Source: an uncultured Clostridia bacterium (GTDB lineage: Bacteria; Bacillota; Clostridia; Oscillospirales; Oscillospiraceae). From it: a stretch of 12,837 bases of DNA. Of this stretch, positions 6,085 through 12,837 are shown one piece after another. Location of the stretch: contig CAMNHH010000055.1 of NCBI GenBank assembly GCA_946539175.1, forward strand, positions 1-12,837, read 5' to 3'. How positions within the stretch are numbered: the first letter of the stretch is position 1; each line of letters opens with the position of its first letter. The position numbers and the translations under genes were made by a program. The notes beneath the pieces were generated by a model, which saw only the letters and a program-made list of their open reading frames with translations, ran no database searches and had not been told where the DNA came from.

Positions 6085-7077
6085 ATGAACATGAAGAAAA
6101 TCATCAGTCTGCTTCTGGTGCTCGTCCTGATGCTGGCCCTGTTCGTGGGCTGCAAGAGCAACGAGGGTGAGAAGTCCGATCTGAAGCTGGCCCTGGTCGT
6201 GGCCGGTCAGTTCGGAGATCGTTCCTTCTACGACTCCTCCAAGGAGGGCGTGGACCGCCTGGCCAAGGACCTGGGCATTCAGGTGACCACCATCGAATGC
6301 AACAACGAGAACCACTCCAACCAGATGAAGAACGCTGCCGACAAGGCCGACGTGGTGGTCTGCGTGGGTTGGGAGTTCTTCGATATCGCCACCGTCGCGC
6401 CCCAGTATCCCGACGTAAAGTGGATCTGGATCGACAACGCCACCGAGGAGCCCGTGCCCAACGTGCTGAACATCACCTACGCCCAGAATGAGGGCTCCTA
6501 CCTGGCCGGCTACATTGCCGCCGCCATGTCCAAGACCGGCGTCGTGGGCGCCGTGGGCGGTGAGGATCAGCCTGTCATCAACGACTTCATCGTGGGCTAC
6601 AAGCAGGGCGCCGCGGCCTACAACGCGGACATCAAGGTCGTGACCAACTACGCCAACTCCTATGACGATCCCGCCAAGGGCAAGGAGTGCGCCCTGGCCC
6701 TGGCCGACCAGAAGGCCGACGTGATCTTCCAGATCGCCTCCGCTGCCGGCGACGGCGTCTTTGAGGCCGCCAAGGAGCGGGGCATCTACGCCATCGGTGT
6801 GGACTCCGATCAGAAGTACATCAACCCTGACGTCATCATCTGCTCCATGAAGAAGGAAGTGGGCAACTCCATCTATGAGGCCGTCAAGTCCCTGGCCGGC
6901 GGCGACGCCTCCAGATGGGGCACCACCTGGGTGGCCGATATGTCCAACGGCTACGTGGGCATCGGCTACGGCAGCGATTCCATGACCCAGCAGGTCCCCG
7001 CCGAGGTAAAGACCGCGGTAGAGGAGCTGGCCCAGAAGATCGTCTCCGGCGAAATCAAGGTGGACACCACCAGATAA
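6085..7077 (+). CDS. BMP-family (PnrA-like) substrate-binding lipoprotein of a nucleoside ABC importer
   Basis: Extracytoplasmic receptor that captures the substrate and hands it to the membrane permeases. Characterised relatives (Treponema PnrA, Bacillus YufN/NupN, Lactococcus BmpA) bind purine or broader nucleosides; which one this protein binds cannot be read from sequence. The 330-residue protein has an MKK start, a Leu/Val core and lipobox LFVGC (Cys23). BMP features are the first strand LALVVAGQFGDRSFYDSSKEG, the VVVCVGWEFFDIATVAPQYPDVKW segment, NEGSYLAGYIAAAMSKTG and the IYAIGVDSDQ segment near the hinge. The ATG at 6085 follows AAAGG; a second ATG two codons later is possible. It is the first gene of the operon and is followed by a hairpin that likely reduces expression of the rest. 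Confidence 0.93.
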   Translation: MNMKKIISLLLVLVLMLALFVGCKSNEGEKSDLKLALVVAGQFGDRSFYDSSKEGVDRLAKDLGIQVTTIECNNENHSNQMKNAADKADVVVCVGWEFFDIATVAPQYPDVKWIWIDNATEEPVPNVLNITYAQNEGSYLAGYIAAAMSKTGVVGAVGGEDQPVINDFIVGYKQGAAAYNADIKVVTNYANSYDDPAKGKECALALADQKADVIFQIASAAGDGVFEAAKERGIYAIGVDSDQKYINPDVIICSMKKEVGNSIYEAVKSLAGGDASRWGTTWVADMSNGYVGIGYGSDSMTQQVPAEVKTAVEELAQKIVSGEIKVDTTR

Positions 7078-7093
7078 GCAAGTACCGTCAACG

Positions 7094-7124
7094 GCGGGGC
7101 CGATGGAGCATCGGCCCCGCTTTT
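7094..7124 (+). terminator. Hairpin between the binding-protein and ATPase genes (likely partial terminator)
   Basis: GCGGGGCCGATG, a GAG loop and the exact complement form a 12-bp stem followed by TTTT. It ends about 20 bases before the ATPase start. With no promoter seen after it, leaky termination or 3'-end protection would give more binding protein than transporter, as is common in ABC import operons. Confidence 0.75.
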
Positions 7125-7141
7125 CTGAAAGAAGGGAAGAC

Positions 7142-8686
7142 ATGAAACAAACAGACGCGGTCATCCGGTTTGAACACATTTCCATGCAGTTCCCCGGGGT
7201 GCTGGCCAACGACGACGTAAGCCTGGAGATCCGTCGGGGCGAGGTTTTCGCCCTGATCGGAGAGAACGGTGCGGGCAAGTCCACCCTGATGAACATTCTC
7301 TACGGCATCCAGACGCCCACCGCCGGCAGCGTGTACATCAAGGGCGTCCGGGTGGAGGAATACGACCCGAAAATCGTCATTGGGCAGGGCGTGGGCATGG
7401 TCCACCAGCATTTTATGCTGGTCCCCTCCTTCACCGTGGCCCAGAATATCGTCATGAGCCGGGAGCCCCGGAAGCATAAGATCTTCTTCGACAACGCCGC
7501 CGCTGAGGCCTCCGTCCGGGCCCTGGAGGAGGAATACGGTCTGGTCGTGCCGGAATCCGTGCCGGTGGAGGACATCAGCGTGGGCCTGCAGCAGCGGGTG
7601 GAGATTCTGAAGGCACTCTACCGGGGGGCGGAGATTCTGATTCTGGACGAGCCCACCGCCGTGCTGACCCCGCAGGAGACCGACGAGCTCTTCGCCGTCA
7701 TCCGGCGCATCGTACAGGAAAAGGCGATGACCGTTATCATCATCACCCACAAGCTGGACGAGGTCATGGCCATCTCTGACCGGGTCGGCGTCATGCGGAA
7801 GGGCAAGCTGGTGGGGGTCCACGAGACCAAGGATGTGGACGCCCGGAAGCTGGCCTCCATGATGGTGGGCCGCCCCGTGCTCTTCGACGAGCTGGAGCGG
7901 ACAGGCCTCGTCGGGGACCCGGCCCTGCGGGTGAGCAATCTGCAGGTGTGCGATCACCGGGGCCTGCCCGCCGTCCGGAATCTGAGTCTGGAGCTGCGGG
8001 CCGGGGAGATTCTGGGCATCGCCGCCATCGAGGGCAACGGCCAGTCGGAGCTGATCGAGGCCATCACCGGTCTGACCCCCGTGAAGTCCGGTCGGGTGGA
8101 GGTGCTGGGAAAGGACGTGACCGGGCAGGATCCCGGCGAGATCCGGGCCGCCGGACTGGCCCACGTGCCGGAGGATCGGCTGAGCACCGGCATCTCCGCC
8201 GCCGCCACCGTGGCGGAAAATCTGCTTACCGGCAAGCAGCGGGAGCCCCGCTTCAACCGCTTCGGCTTCCATCAGAACCGGGCCGCCGTCCGCCGTTATG
8301 CGGAGGAGGTCTATGAACGCTACGACATCCGCGGCGCGGGCGTGGACGGTCTGGCGGGGGATATGTCCGGCGGCAACATGCAGAAGCTGGTCATCGCCCG
8401 GGAATTCGGCTTCGATACCCCGGTGCTCATCGTCTCCCAGCCCACCCGGGGCGTGGACGTGGGCGCCATTGAATTCATCCACAGCCGCATCATGGAAAAG
8501 CGCAACCAGGGGGCGGCCATTCTCCTGTCCTCCGCGGACCTGGACGAGGTGTTCCGCCTCTCAGACCGGATCATCACCCTCTACGAGGGGGAGATCACCG
8601 GCTCCTTCCGGGCCGGTGAGATCAGCAAGGAGGAGATCGGCCTTTATATGACCGGCAGCAAACGGCAGGGAGGGACGGCGCAATGA
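7142..8686 (+). CDS. Double-domain ATPase of a nucleoside ABC importer
   Basis: Cytoplasmic energy-coupling subunit with two fused nucleotide-binding domains (514 residues), the arrangement of ribose/BMP-type importers such as YufO/NupO. The first domain is complete: Walker A GENGAGKST (40-48), signature SVGLQQRVE (146-154), Walker B ILILDEP (165-171) and the ITHKLDEV switch region. The second has a degenerate Walker A, EGNGQSEL (297-304, no Lys), a normal signature DMSGGNMQKL and LIVSQPTRGVD, where Ser-Gln replaces Asp-Glu. Such asymmetry is normal in this family: only one site is expected to hydrolyse ATP efficiently. The ATG at 7142 follows AGAAGGGAAG; an earlier in-frame ATG at 7103 lies inside the hairpin. 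The stop overlaps the next start by 4 bp (ATGA). Confidence 0.95.
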   Translation: MKQTDAVIRFEHISMQFPGVLANDDVSLEIRRGEVFALIGENGAGKSTLMNILYGIQTPTAGSVYIKGVRVEEYDPKIVIGQGVGMVHQHFMLVPSFTVAQNIVMSREPRKHKIFFDNAAAEASVRALEEEYGLVVPESVPVEDISVGLQQRVEILKALYRGAEILILDEPTAVLTPQETDELFAVIRRIVQEKAMTVIIITHKLDEVMAISDRVGVMRKGKLVGVHETKDVDARKLASMMVGRPVLFDELERTGLVGDPALRVSNLQVCDHRGLPAVRNLSLELRAGEILGIAAIEGNGQSELIEAITGLTPVKSGRVEVLGKDVTGQDPGEIRAAGLAHVPEDRLSTGISAAATVAENLLTGKQREPRFNRFGFHQNRAAVRRYAEEVYERYDIRGAGVDGLAGDMSGGNMQKLVIAREFGFDTPVLIVSQPTRGVDVGAIEFIHSRIMEKRNQGAAILLSSADLDEVFRLSDRIITLYEGEITGSFRAGEISKEEIGLYMTGSKRQGGTAQ

Positions 8687-9756
8687 TCAAGCAGAAAATC
8701 AACGTAAAATATCTGATCTCTCTGGGCGTCAGCGTGCTGCTGGCCTTCCTGGTGGGTGCGGTGATCCTGCTCTGCACGGGTCATTCCCCGCTGGAGGCCT
8801 ACGGCGCCATGTTCTCCGGCGCCTTCTCAGCCTCCCGCCACATTGGCGACGTGCTGGAGTACGCCATGGTCCTGGGGATTTGCGGTCTGGCCTGTGACCT
8901 GGGCTCCCGGGTGGGCATTTTCAACGTGGGCGGCGAGGGCCAGCTGCTGCTGGGCGCCATCGCCGCAGCCCAGGTGGGCGCCGCCCTGAACGGCGTCAGC
9001 GCCTGGATCGTCATTCCCCTGGCCGCTCTGGCCGCCATCGCTGCGGCGGCGCTCTTTGCCCTGATTCCCGGCGTTCTGAAGGTGAAGCTGAAGGTCAACG
9101 AGGTCATTACCACCATCATGCTGAACACCGTGGCGGCCTCCCTGTGTCAGTACCTGGCCAAAGGGCCCTGGAAGAGCTCCAACAAGAATCTGATCGCCGC
9201 CACGGAGCAGCTGAACGTCCGCTACTGGTTCGGCGGGCTGATGCGGGGCTCCAATCTCTCCACCGCCATCTTTGCCGCGGCGATCATCGCCTTCCTGGTC
9301 TGGTACGTGATGCAGAAGACCACCATCGGCTACGAAATGAAGCTGACGGGGCAGAATCCCCGCTTTGCCCGCTTCTCCGGCATGAGGATCGACCGGAAGA
9401 TCATCGTCTGCATGGCCATCTCCGGCGCCATGTGCGGCCTGGTGGGCATGTTCCGGGTCTACGGCGCGGAGCATCTGTACCGCTCCAGCGTCAGCAACGA
9501 CTACTACTTCGAGGGTCTGATGGTGGCCATGATCGCCCGCTATCAGCCCCTGGCCACCATTCTGCTGTCTCTGTTCTTCGCCGTTTTGAAGATCGGCGCG
9601 GAGGGGCTGCAGCAGGTGGGCGTTCCCAATCAGATCTATTTGATCATTCAGACCGTTATCATCTTCTTCATGGCCGCTCAGGGGGGCTTCCTGGAGGCCC
9701 TGACCCAGAGGCGCGATCTGAAGCAGATTCTGAAAGCCGGGAAGGGGGCGAAGTGA
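8683..9756 (+). CDS. Nucleoside ABC importer permease, first subunit
   Basis: Integral membrane subunit of the BPD_transp_2 family, equivalent to YufP/NupP or NupB. It has 357 residues with multiple hydrophobic segments, beginning with LISLGVSVLLAFLVGAVILL (12-31). Family marks are SPLEAYGAMFSGAF, GIFNVGGEGQLLLGA (FNVGGEGQ at 80-87) and KVNEVITTIMLNTVAA, which in related transporters lies near the coupling helices and pore. The start overlaps the ATPase stop as ATGA, so translation is coupled, and the next permease starts one base after the stop. Together the two permeases should form the heterodimeric pore. Confidence 0.94.
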   Translation: MIKQKINVKYLISLGVSVLLAFLVGAVILLCTGHSPLEAYGAMFSGAFSASRHIGDVLEYAMVLGICGLACDLGSRVGIFNVGGEGQLLLGAIAAAQVGAALNGVSAWIVIPLAALAAIAAAALFALIPGVLKVKLKVNEVITTIMLNTVAASLCQYLAKGPWKSSNKNLIAATEQLNVRYWFGGLMRGSNLSTAIFAAAIIAFLVWYVMQKTTIGYEMKLTGQNPRFARFSGMRIDRKIIVCMAISGAMCGLVGMFRVYGAEHLYRSSVSNDYYFEGLMVAMIARYQPLATILLSLFFAVLKIGAEGLQQVGVPNQIYLIIQTVIIFFMAAQGGFLEALTQRRDLKQILKAGKGAK

Positions 9757-9757
9757 A

Positions 9758-10690
9758 ATGAGTGAATTTGAAAAGATCCTCTCCACGGTGTTCTCCGTGG
9801 GCACCCTGCAGCAGATGCTCCGCAGCGCCACCCCCGTAGCCCTGGCGGCCATCGGCGGCTCCATGACGGAGCACGCGGGCATCATGAACATCGGCATGGA
9901 CGGCATGATCCTCATGGGGGCCTTCTTCGGCGTGCTGGGCAGCTTCCTGGCCCACACGGCCCTGGCGGGCGTGGGTCTGGCCCTGCTGATGGGGGTGCTG
10001 GTGGGGATGTTCTTCGCCCTGCTGGTGGTCCGCTACAAGTCCGACGAGTTCATCATCGGCTGCGCCCTGAACACCTTTGCCGTGGGCCTGACCTCCTACC
10101 TCTCCCGCAGCTACTTCGGCACCACCGGCACCAAGGGCAACCCCGCTCTGCCCGCCCTGCATCTTCCCTTTCTCAACAAAATCCCCATCCTCGGGCCCAT
10201 GCTGAACGACCAGTCCCTCTTCGTCTATCTCACCTGGCTCATCATGCTGCTGGCCTGGCTCTTCGTCTACAAGACCCCCTACGGCTTCTGGCTCCGGGCC
10301 TCCGGCGAAAAGCCCGACACCCTCCGCACCGCCGGCATCAGCCCCAAGCGGATGAAGTGGATCGCCTCCATTCTCTGCGGCGTGCTCTGCGCCCTGGCCG
10401 GGGCCCATCTGTCCCTGGGCCATCTGAACGGAACCTTTGCCGAGAATATGTCCAACTCCCGGGGCTACATCGCCTTCGCCTGCGTGATCTTCGCGGCGGC
10501 CAACCCCGCCAAGGCCTATCTGGCCGCCCTGATGTTCGGCTTCTTCGAGGCCATCGGCCTGCGGCTGCAGGGCTACGTCAGCGCGGATCTCACCAACATC
10601 ATTCCCTACGTCATCACCATCATCATGATGGTCTACGTGGTGGTCCGCAAGCAGCAGCGGAAAAAGAAGGCCGCCCCGGCCTCCGCCTGA
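9758..10690 (+). CDS. Nucleoside ABC importer permease, second subunit
   Basis: Second integral membrane subunit (YufQ/NupQ or NupC type, BPD_transp_2 family), 310 residues. Recognisable blocks are TPVALAAIGGSMTEHAGIMNIGMDGMILMG (Asp48 where many relatives carry Glu), SDEFIIGCALNTFAVGLTSYL, the FWLRASGEKPDTLRTAGIS loop and the C-terminal hydrophobic helices ending in the positively charged tail RKQQRKKK, which should face the cytoplasm. The ATG at 9758 comes one base after the previous stop and uses GGGGGCG as a weak ribosome site, consistent with re-initiation. This is the last transporter gene; about 70 bases then separate it from the metallo-hydrolase lipoprotein, with no clear terminator. 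Confidence 0.94.
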   Translation: MSEFEKILSTVFSVGTLQQMLRSATPVALAAIGGSMTEHAGIMNIGMDGMILMGAFFGVLGSFLAHTALAGVGLALLMGVLVGMFFALLVVRYKSDEFIIGCALNTFAVGLTSYLSRSYFGTTGTKGNPALPALHLPFLNKIPILGPMLNDQSLFVYLTWLIMLLAWLFVYKTPYGFWLRASGEKPDTLRTAGISPKRMKWIASILCGVLCALAGAHLSLGHLNGTFAENMSNSRGYIAFACVIFAAANPAKAYLAALMFGFFEAIGLRLQGYVSADLTNIIPYVITIIMMVYVVVRKQQRKKKAAPASA

Positions 10691-10761
10691 GGCAGGCCGG
10701 TCCCGGCTCTAAGCCAAAAATAAGGTATGGCGCATATACTCCCCCCCAAGGAGGCGATGCC

Positions 10762-11613
10762 ATGAAACGCAGACTCATCGCAATTCTTGCCGCCCTGGGG
10801 CTGCTGGCGGGCTGCGCCGCGTCCCCCGCTGCGGAGCCCACAGCCGAGGCGGCGCCCATCACCGATTCCCTGCAAATCTACTGCTTCCAGGCGGGGAAGG
10901 CCGACGCCTTTCTGTTCTGGAACGAGGCAGGGGCCGTGCTCCTCGACACCGGTGAGAGCGGCTTCGGCAAAACGATCCTGGCCAAGCTGGAGGAGCTGGG
11001 CATCCAAAAGCTGGACCGGCTCATCATCACCCACTTCGACAAGGACCACGTGGGCGGGGCCAAGAAGCTGCTGGGCTCCATCCCGGTGGATCAAATTCTC
11101 CAGAGCGACTGCCCCAAGGAAGGAGCCAGCGCCTACGACAAGTACGTGGAGGCCCTGGCGGAGGCCGGGCTGGAGGCCGTCACCCTGCGGGAGCAGCTCA
11201 CCTTCCGGCTGGGGGACGCGGAATTCAGCGTCAATCCTCCCGCCCTGGCGCGCTACGGCGAATCCGACAGCAACAATTCCTCTCTGATCGTCAGCGTCAC
11301 CCACGGCGGCGACAGGCTGCTGTTCACCGGGGACGCGGAGGAGCTGCGGCTGACGGAGTTTCTGAAGACGGAGCCCGCCGTCTGCGCCTTTGTGAAGCTG
11401 CCCCACCACGGCCGGTATCAGCCTTCTCTGAAGACCCTGCTGGCGCAGCTCAAGCCCGCCTACGCGCTGATCACCTCCTCGGAGGAGGAGCCCGAGGACG
11501 CCGAGACCCTGGCTCTGCTGGCGGAGTACGGGACGGAGTGCTTCCTGACCCGCAGCGCTCCGGTGCTGATCACCAGCGGCCCCGAGGGGCTGACGGTGGA
11601 ATACGCCACCTGA
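10762..11613 (+). CDS. Metallo-beta-lactamase-fold lipoprotein, ComEC C-terminal-domain-like
   Basis: A 283-residue lipid-anchored protein: MKRR n-region, hydrophobic core, lipobox LLAGC (Cys18), then an Ala/Pro/Glu-rich linker. The rest is a metallo-beta-lactamase fold of the ComEC/Rec2-related type: FQAGKADAFLF, VLLDTGE (59-65), THFDKDHVGG with the HxDxDH metal motif (H91, D93, D95, H96), SNNSSL (170-175), FTGDAE (188-193) and LPHHGR (213-218). The motif has Asp in place of the second His, as in ComEC. It lacks ComEC's channel domain, so DNA uptake is not implied; a surface phosphodiesterase or nuclease-like role is possible but unproven. The ATG follows AAGGAGG with 7 bases spacing, so it is well translated. 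It may be read through from the importer operon or have its own promoter. Confidence 0.9.
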   Translation: MKRRLIAILAALGLLAGCAASPAAEPTAEAAPITDSLQIYCFQAGKADAFLFWNEAGAVLLDTGESGFGKTILAKLEELGIQKLDRLIITHFDKDHVGGAKKLLGSIPVDQILQSDCPKEGASAYDKYVEALAEAGLEAVTLREQLTFRLGDAEFSVNPPALARYGESDSNNSSLIVSVTHGGDRLLFTGDAEELRLTEFLKTEPAVCAFVKLPHHGRYQPSLKTLLAQLKPAYALITSSEEEPEDAETLALLAEYGTECFLTRSAPVLITSGPEGLTVEYAT

Positions 11614-11617
11614 CAAA

Positions 11618-11667
11618 GCGGACCTGCCTCCCCGCCCCCGGGAAGGCAGGTCCGCCGCGTTATTTTT
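11618..11667 (+). terminator. Intrinsic terminator after the metallo-hydrolase gene
   Basis: GCGGACCTGCCT pairs with AGGCAGGTCCGC in a 12-bp stem beginning 5 bases after the stop codon. A T5 run follows at 11663-11667. It insulates the sigma-factor locus from upstream transcription. Confidence 0.85.
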
Positions 11668-11696
11668 GCAGAAACAGAAAAGATTTTCACGAAAGC

Positions 11697-11728
11697 TGTC
11701 AACCGTTCTCCGTCTCAAAGCGTCTATA
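11697..11728 (+). promoter_or_regulatory. Candidate ECF-sigma promoter
   Basis: TGTCAACC (11697-11704) and CGTCTATA (11721-11728), with 17 bases between AAC and CGTC, match the general ECF pattern (an AAC-containing -35 box and a CGTC-type -10 box). It directly precedes a sigma-factor locus, so autoregulation is likely. The 17-base spacer and the absence of a TTGaca box argue against a housekeeping promoter. Confidence 0.55.
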
Positions 11729-11755
11729 CAACAGAAGGCAAATTGCGAGACGGAG
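11708..11755. repeat. 9-bp inverted repeat that includes a ribosome binding site
   Basis: CTCCGTCTC (11708-11716) and GAGACGGAG (11747-11755) are exact complements 30 bases apart; a G-T pair would extend the stem to 10. The right arm contains most of the GGAGGTG site of the small TTG-started gene. An RNA that began upstream of 11708 could hide this site; an RNA begun at the ECF promoter would lack the left arm. Confidence 0.5.
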
Positions 11756-11764
11756 GTGTGACCC

Positions 11765-11953
11765 TTGGAATTGGATACCGGCTTTTTCCCCCTGTATCGG
11801 CAGATGATCCGATCCTATTACCTGGCGCCGGAGCTTTCGGCCCGGCAGCTGGCCGCGATTTTGAAGCGGCTGCGGGTCCAGGACCCGGGGCCCGGCCCGG
11901 GAAATCATCCCATGACAAAGAACCGCGAGGGAGGTGCGCACCGTGACTGCTAA
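11765..11953 (+). CDS. Small protein upstream of the sigma factor (TTG start, unknown)
   Basis: A 62-residue frame starting with TTG, 8 bases or so after a strong GGAGGTG. It begins MELDTGFFPLYRQMIRSYY, continues with a helical, basic stretch (LSARQLAAILKRLRV), then a PGPGPG turn encoded by very GC-rich DNA and a short hydrophilic tail. Codons in the first 40 residues fit the genome. It has no signal peptide or membrane segment. Its TAA lies 11 bases inside the sigma-factor gene, so the two could be translationally coupled. It may be a small regulator or anti-sigma-like partner, or only a translated leader. I do not recognise the family. Confidence 0.5.
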   Translation: MELDTGFFPLYRQMIRSYYLAPELSARQLAAILKRLRVQDPGPGPGNHPMTKNREGGAHRDC

Positions 11954-12837
11954 AAACGACCGTCCGACGGCGGATTTCTCCGGGCTGGTGGAGCAGGCCA
12001 GAGCCGGAGACCAGGCCGCCTACACCGCCCTCTACGAGGCCACCAGCCAGGAGCTCTACCGAAGCATCCGGTCCATGGTCCGCAGCGAGGAGCTGGCGCT
12101 GGACATTCAGCAGGACAGCTACGTTTTCGCCTTCTCCCATCTGGATCAGCTGGGGGATGCCGCAAAGTTCCCCCACTGGCTGCGGCGCATCGCGGTGAAC
12201 CGGACCCGCTCCGTGCTGCGCAAGCAGACGCCGGTGCTCTTTACCGAGCTGGAGACTGACGAGGGCAGCAGCCTGCCGGAGCTGGCGGATCTGAGTCCGG
12301 AGGGCTCCCCGGAGCTGAGCCTGGAGCGGAAGGAGACCGCCCGGCTGGTGCGGGAGATCATGGACGAGCTCTCCGTGGGCCAGCGGATGCTGGTGGGCAT
12401 GTACTACTACGAGCAGATGCCCGTTGAGAAAATCGCCCAGGATCTGGGCGTCAAGCCCGGCACCGTAAAGACCCAGCTCTTCCGCAGCCGCAAGAAGATC
12501 GAGGCGGCGGTGAAGCGGCTGGAGGCCCAGGGCGTGAAGCTATACGGTCTGTCTCCCCTGCCCTTCCTGCTGGCCCTGCTGAAAAAGACGGCCCCCGCGG
12601 AGGAATCCGGCAAGGCGGTGCTGGCCGGAAGTCTGACCAAGTCCGGCGTCGCGGCGGAGGCCGCCGCGGTCCACGTGGGCCGCAGCTTCTTCCAGACTGC
12701 CCTGGGCCGGGTGGCCTTGGGCGTCCTGGCCGCCGCAGCCCTGGGCGGCGGCGTGCTGGGCTACCGCTGGCTCCGGCAGGAATTCAAAATGGGCGACCAT
12801 CAGCCCCCCACCTCCGTGGAGAGCGAGGAAAACCTCC
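11943..12837 (+). CDS. Membrane-tethered ECF-like sigma factor (3' end missing)
   Basis: 298 residues are visible. The GTG start at 11943 follows GGGAGGTG with about 7 bases spacing. Sigma-70 region 2 spans about 13-94 (VEQARAGDQAAYTALYE, DIQQDSYVFAF, FPHWLRRIAVNRTRSVLRK). After an acidic linker, region 4 follows at about 140-190 with the helix-turn-helix MPVEKIAQDLGVKPGTVKTQLFRSRKK. Unusually for an ECF factor, the protein continues with a hydrophobic patch (LSPLPFLLALL, 203-213) and a transmembrane segment (about 257-273), then a soluble tail cut by the window. By position the tail would be outside the cell. A fused sensor or anti-sigma function is an inference. The frame is open to the last base. 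Confidence 0.88.
   Translation, partial: MTAKNDRPTADFSGLVEQARAGDQAAYTALYEATSQELYRSIRSMVRSEELALDIQQDSYVFAFSHLDQLGDAAKFPHWLRRIAVNRTRSVLRKQTPVLFTELETDEGSSLPELADLSPEGSPELSLERKETARLVREIMDELSVGQRMLVGMYYYEQMPVEKIAQDLGVKPGTVKTQLFRSRKKIEAAVKRLEAQGVKLYGLSPLPFLLALLKKTAPAEESGKAVLAGSLTKSGVAAEAAAVHVGRSFFQTALGRVALGVLAAAALGGGVLGYRWLRQEFKMGDHQPPTSVESEENL

Noticed and set aside
4250..6085. Very long open frame on the minus strand opposite glnS
   Set aside because: A GC-rich shadow of glnS: full of Gly, Val, His and Gln, no family features, and the plus-strand gene is unmistakable.
7088..7141. Second Walker site degeneracy in the ATPase as a possible defect (seen further on at 8030 and 8420)
   Set aside because: Degenerate second domains are normal in sugar/nucleoside double ATPases.
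6055..8482. Long minus-strand frames opposite the binding protein and ATPase genes
   Set aside because: Low-complexity Gly/Asp/His/Val translations, mirror images of well-supported genes; no ribosome sites or promoters.
10691..10761. Promoter for the metallo-hydrolase gene (TATACT near 10735)
   Set aside because: No acceptable -35 box at the right distance; read-through from the importer operon is equally possible.

Overview
The window looks like a chromosomal piece of a GC-rich Firmicute of class Clostridia, probably Oscillospiraceae-like. This is inferred from strong AGGAGG-type ribosome sites, lipoprotein signal peptides with classic lipoboxes, TTG/GTG starts, GC-ended codons inside genes with AT-rich promoters between them, a pyrH-frr-uppS order typical of Firmicutes, and a BMP-type nucleoside ABC importer. 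No mobile element, CRISPR array, rRNA or tRNA gene was seen.

Left part, minus strand (1-4098). A divergent promoter pair at 4131-4245 drives pyrH (UMP kinase) and frr (ribosome recycling factor) leftwards. They end at a strong intrinsic terminator (2777-2801). Past it, still leftwards, lie a candidate 97-residue unknown protein, an SGNH-hydrolase lipoprotein coupled to it by a GTGA overlap, and uppS (undecaprenyl diphosphate synthase). The usual followers of uppS (cdsA, dxr, rseP) are absent. A 356-bp gap follows, and then the 5' part of an alpha/beta hydrolase running off the left edge behind a near-consensus promoter with a 16-bp palindrome upstream.

Middle, plus strand (4217-10690). glnS (glutaminyl-tRNA synthetase) has a TTGCAT-17-TATAAT promoter. 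After it comes a four-gene nucleoside-type ABC import operon: BMP-family binding lipoprotein, double ATPase, and two membrane permeases joined by a 4-bp overlap and a 1-bp gap. Its promoter (TTGCAA-17-TATAAT) is followed directly by a perfect 30-bp palindrome covering the likely start of transcription. A 12-bp hairpin with a short T tail separates the binding-protein gene from the ATPase gene, which probably sets a higher dose of binding protein.

Right part, plus strand (10762-12837). A ComEC-like metallo-beta-lactamase-fold lipoprotein ends at a clear terminator. Then comes the most unusual locus: an ECF-type promoter motif (TGTCAAC-17-CGTC), a TTG-initiated small protein whose ribosome site lies in one arm of a 9-bp inverted repeat, and, overlapping it by 11 bp, a GTG-initiated ECF-like sigma factor with a C-terminal membrane segment, cut by the window edge. 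The layout suggests a self-regulated, membrane-tethered sigma factor with an uncharacterised small partner or leader peptide.
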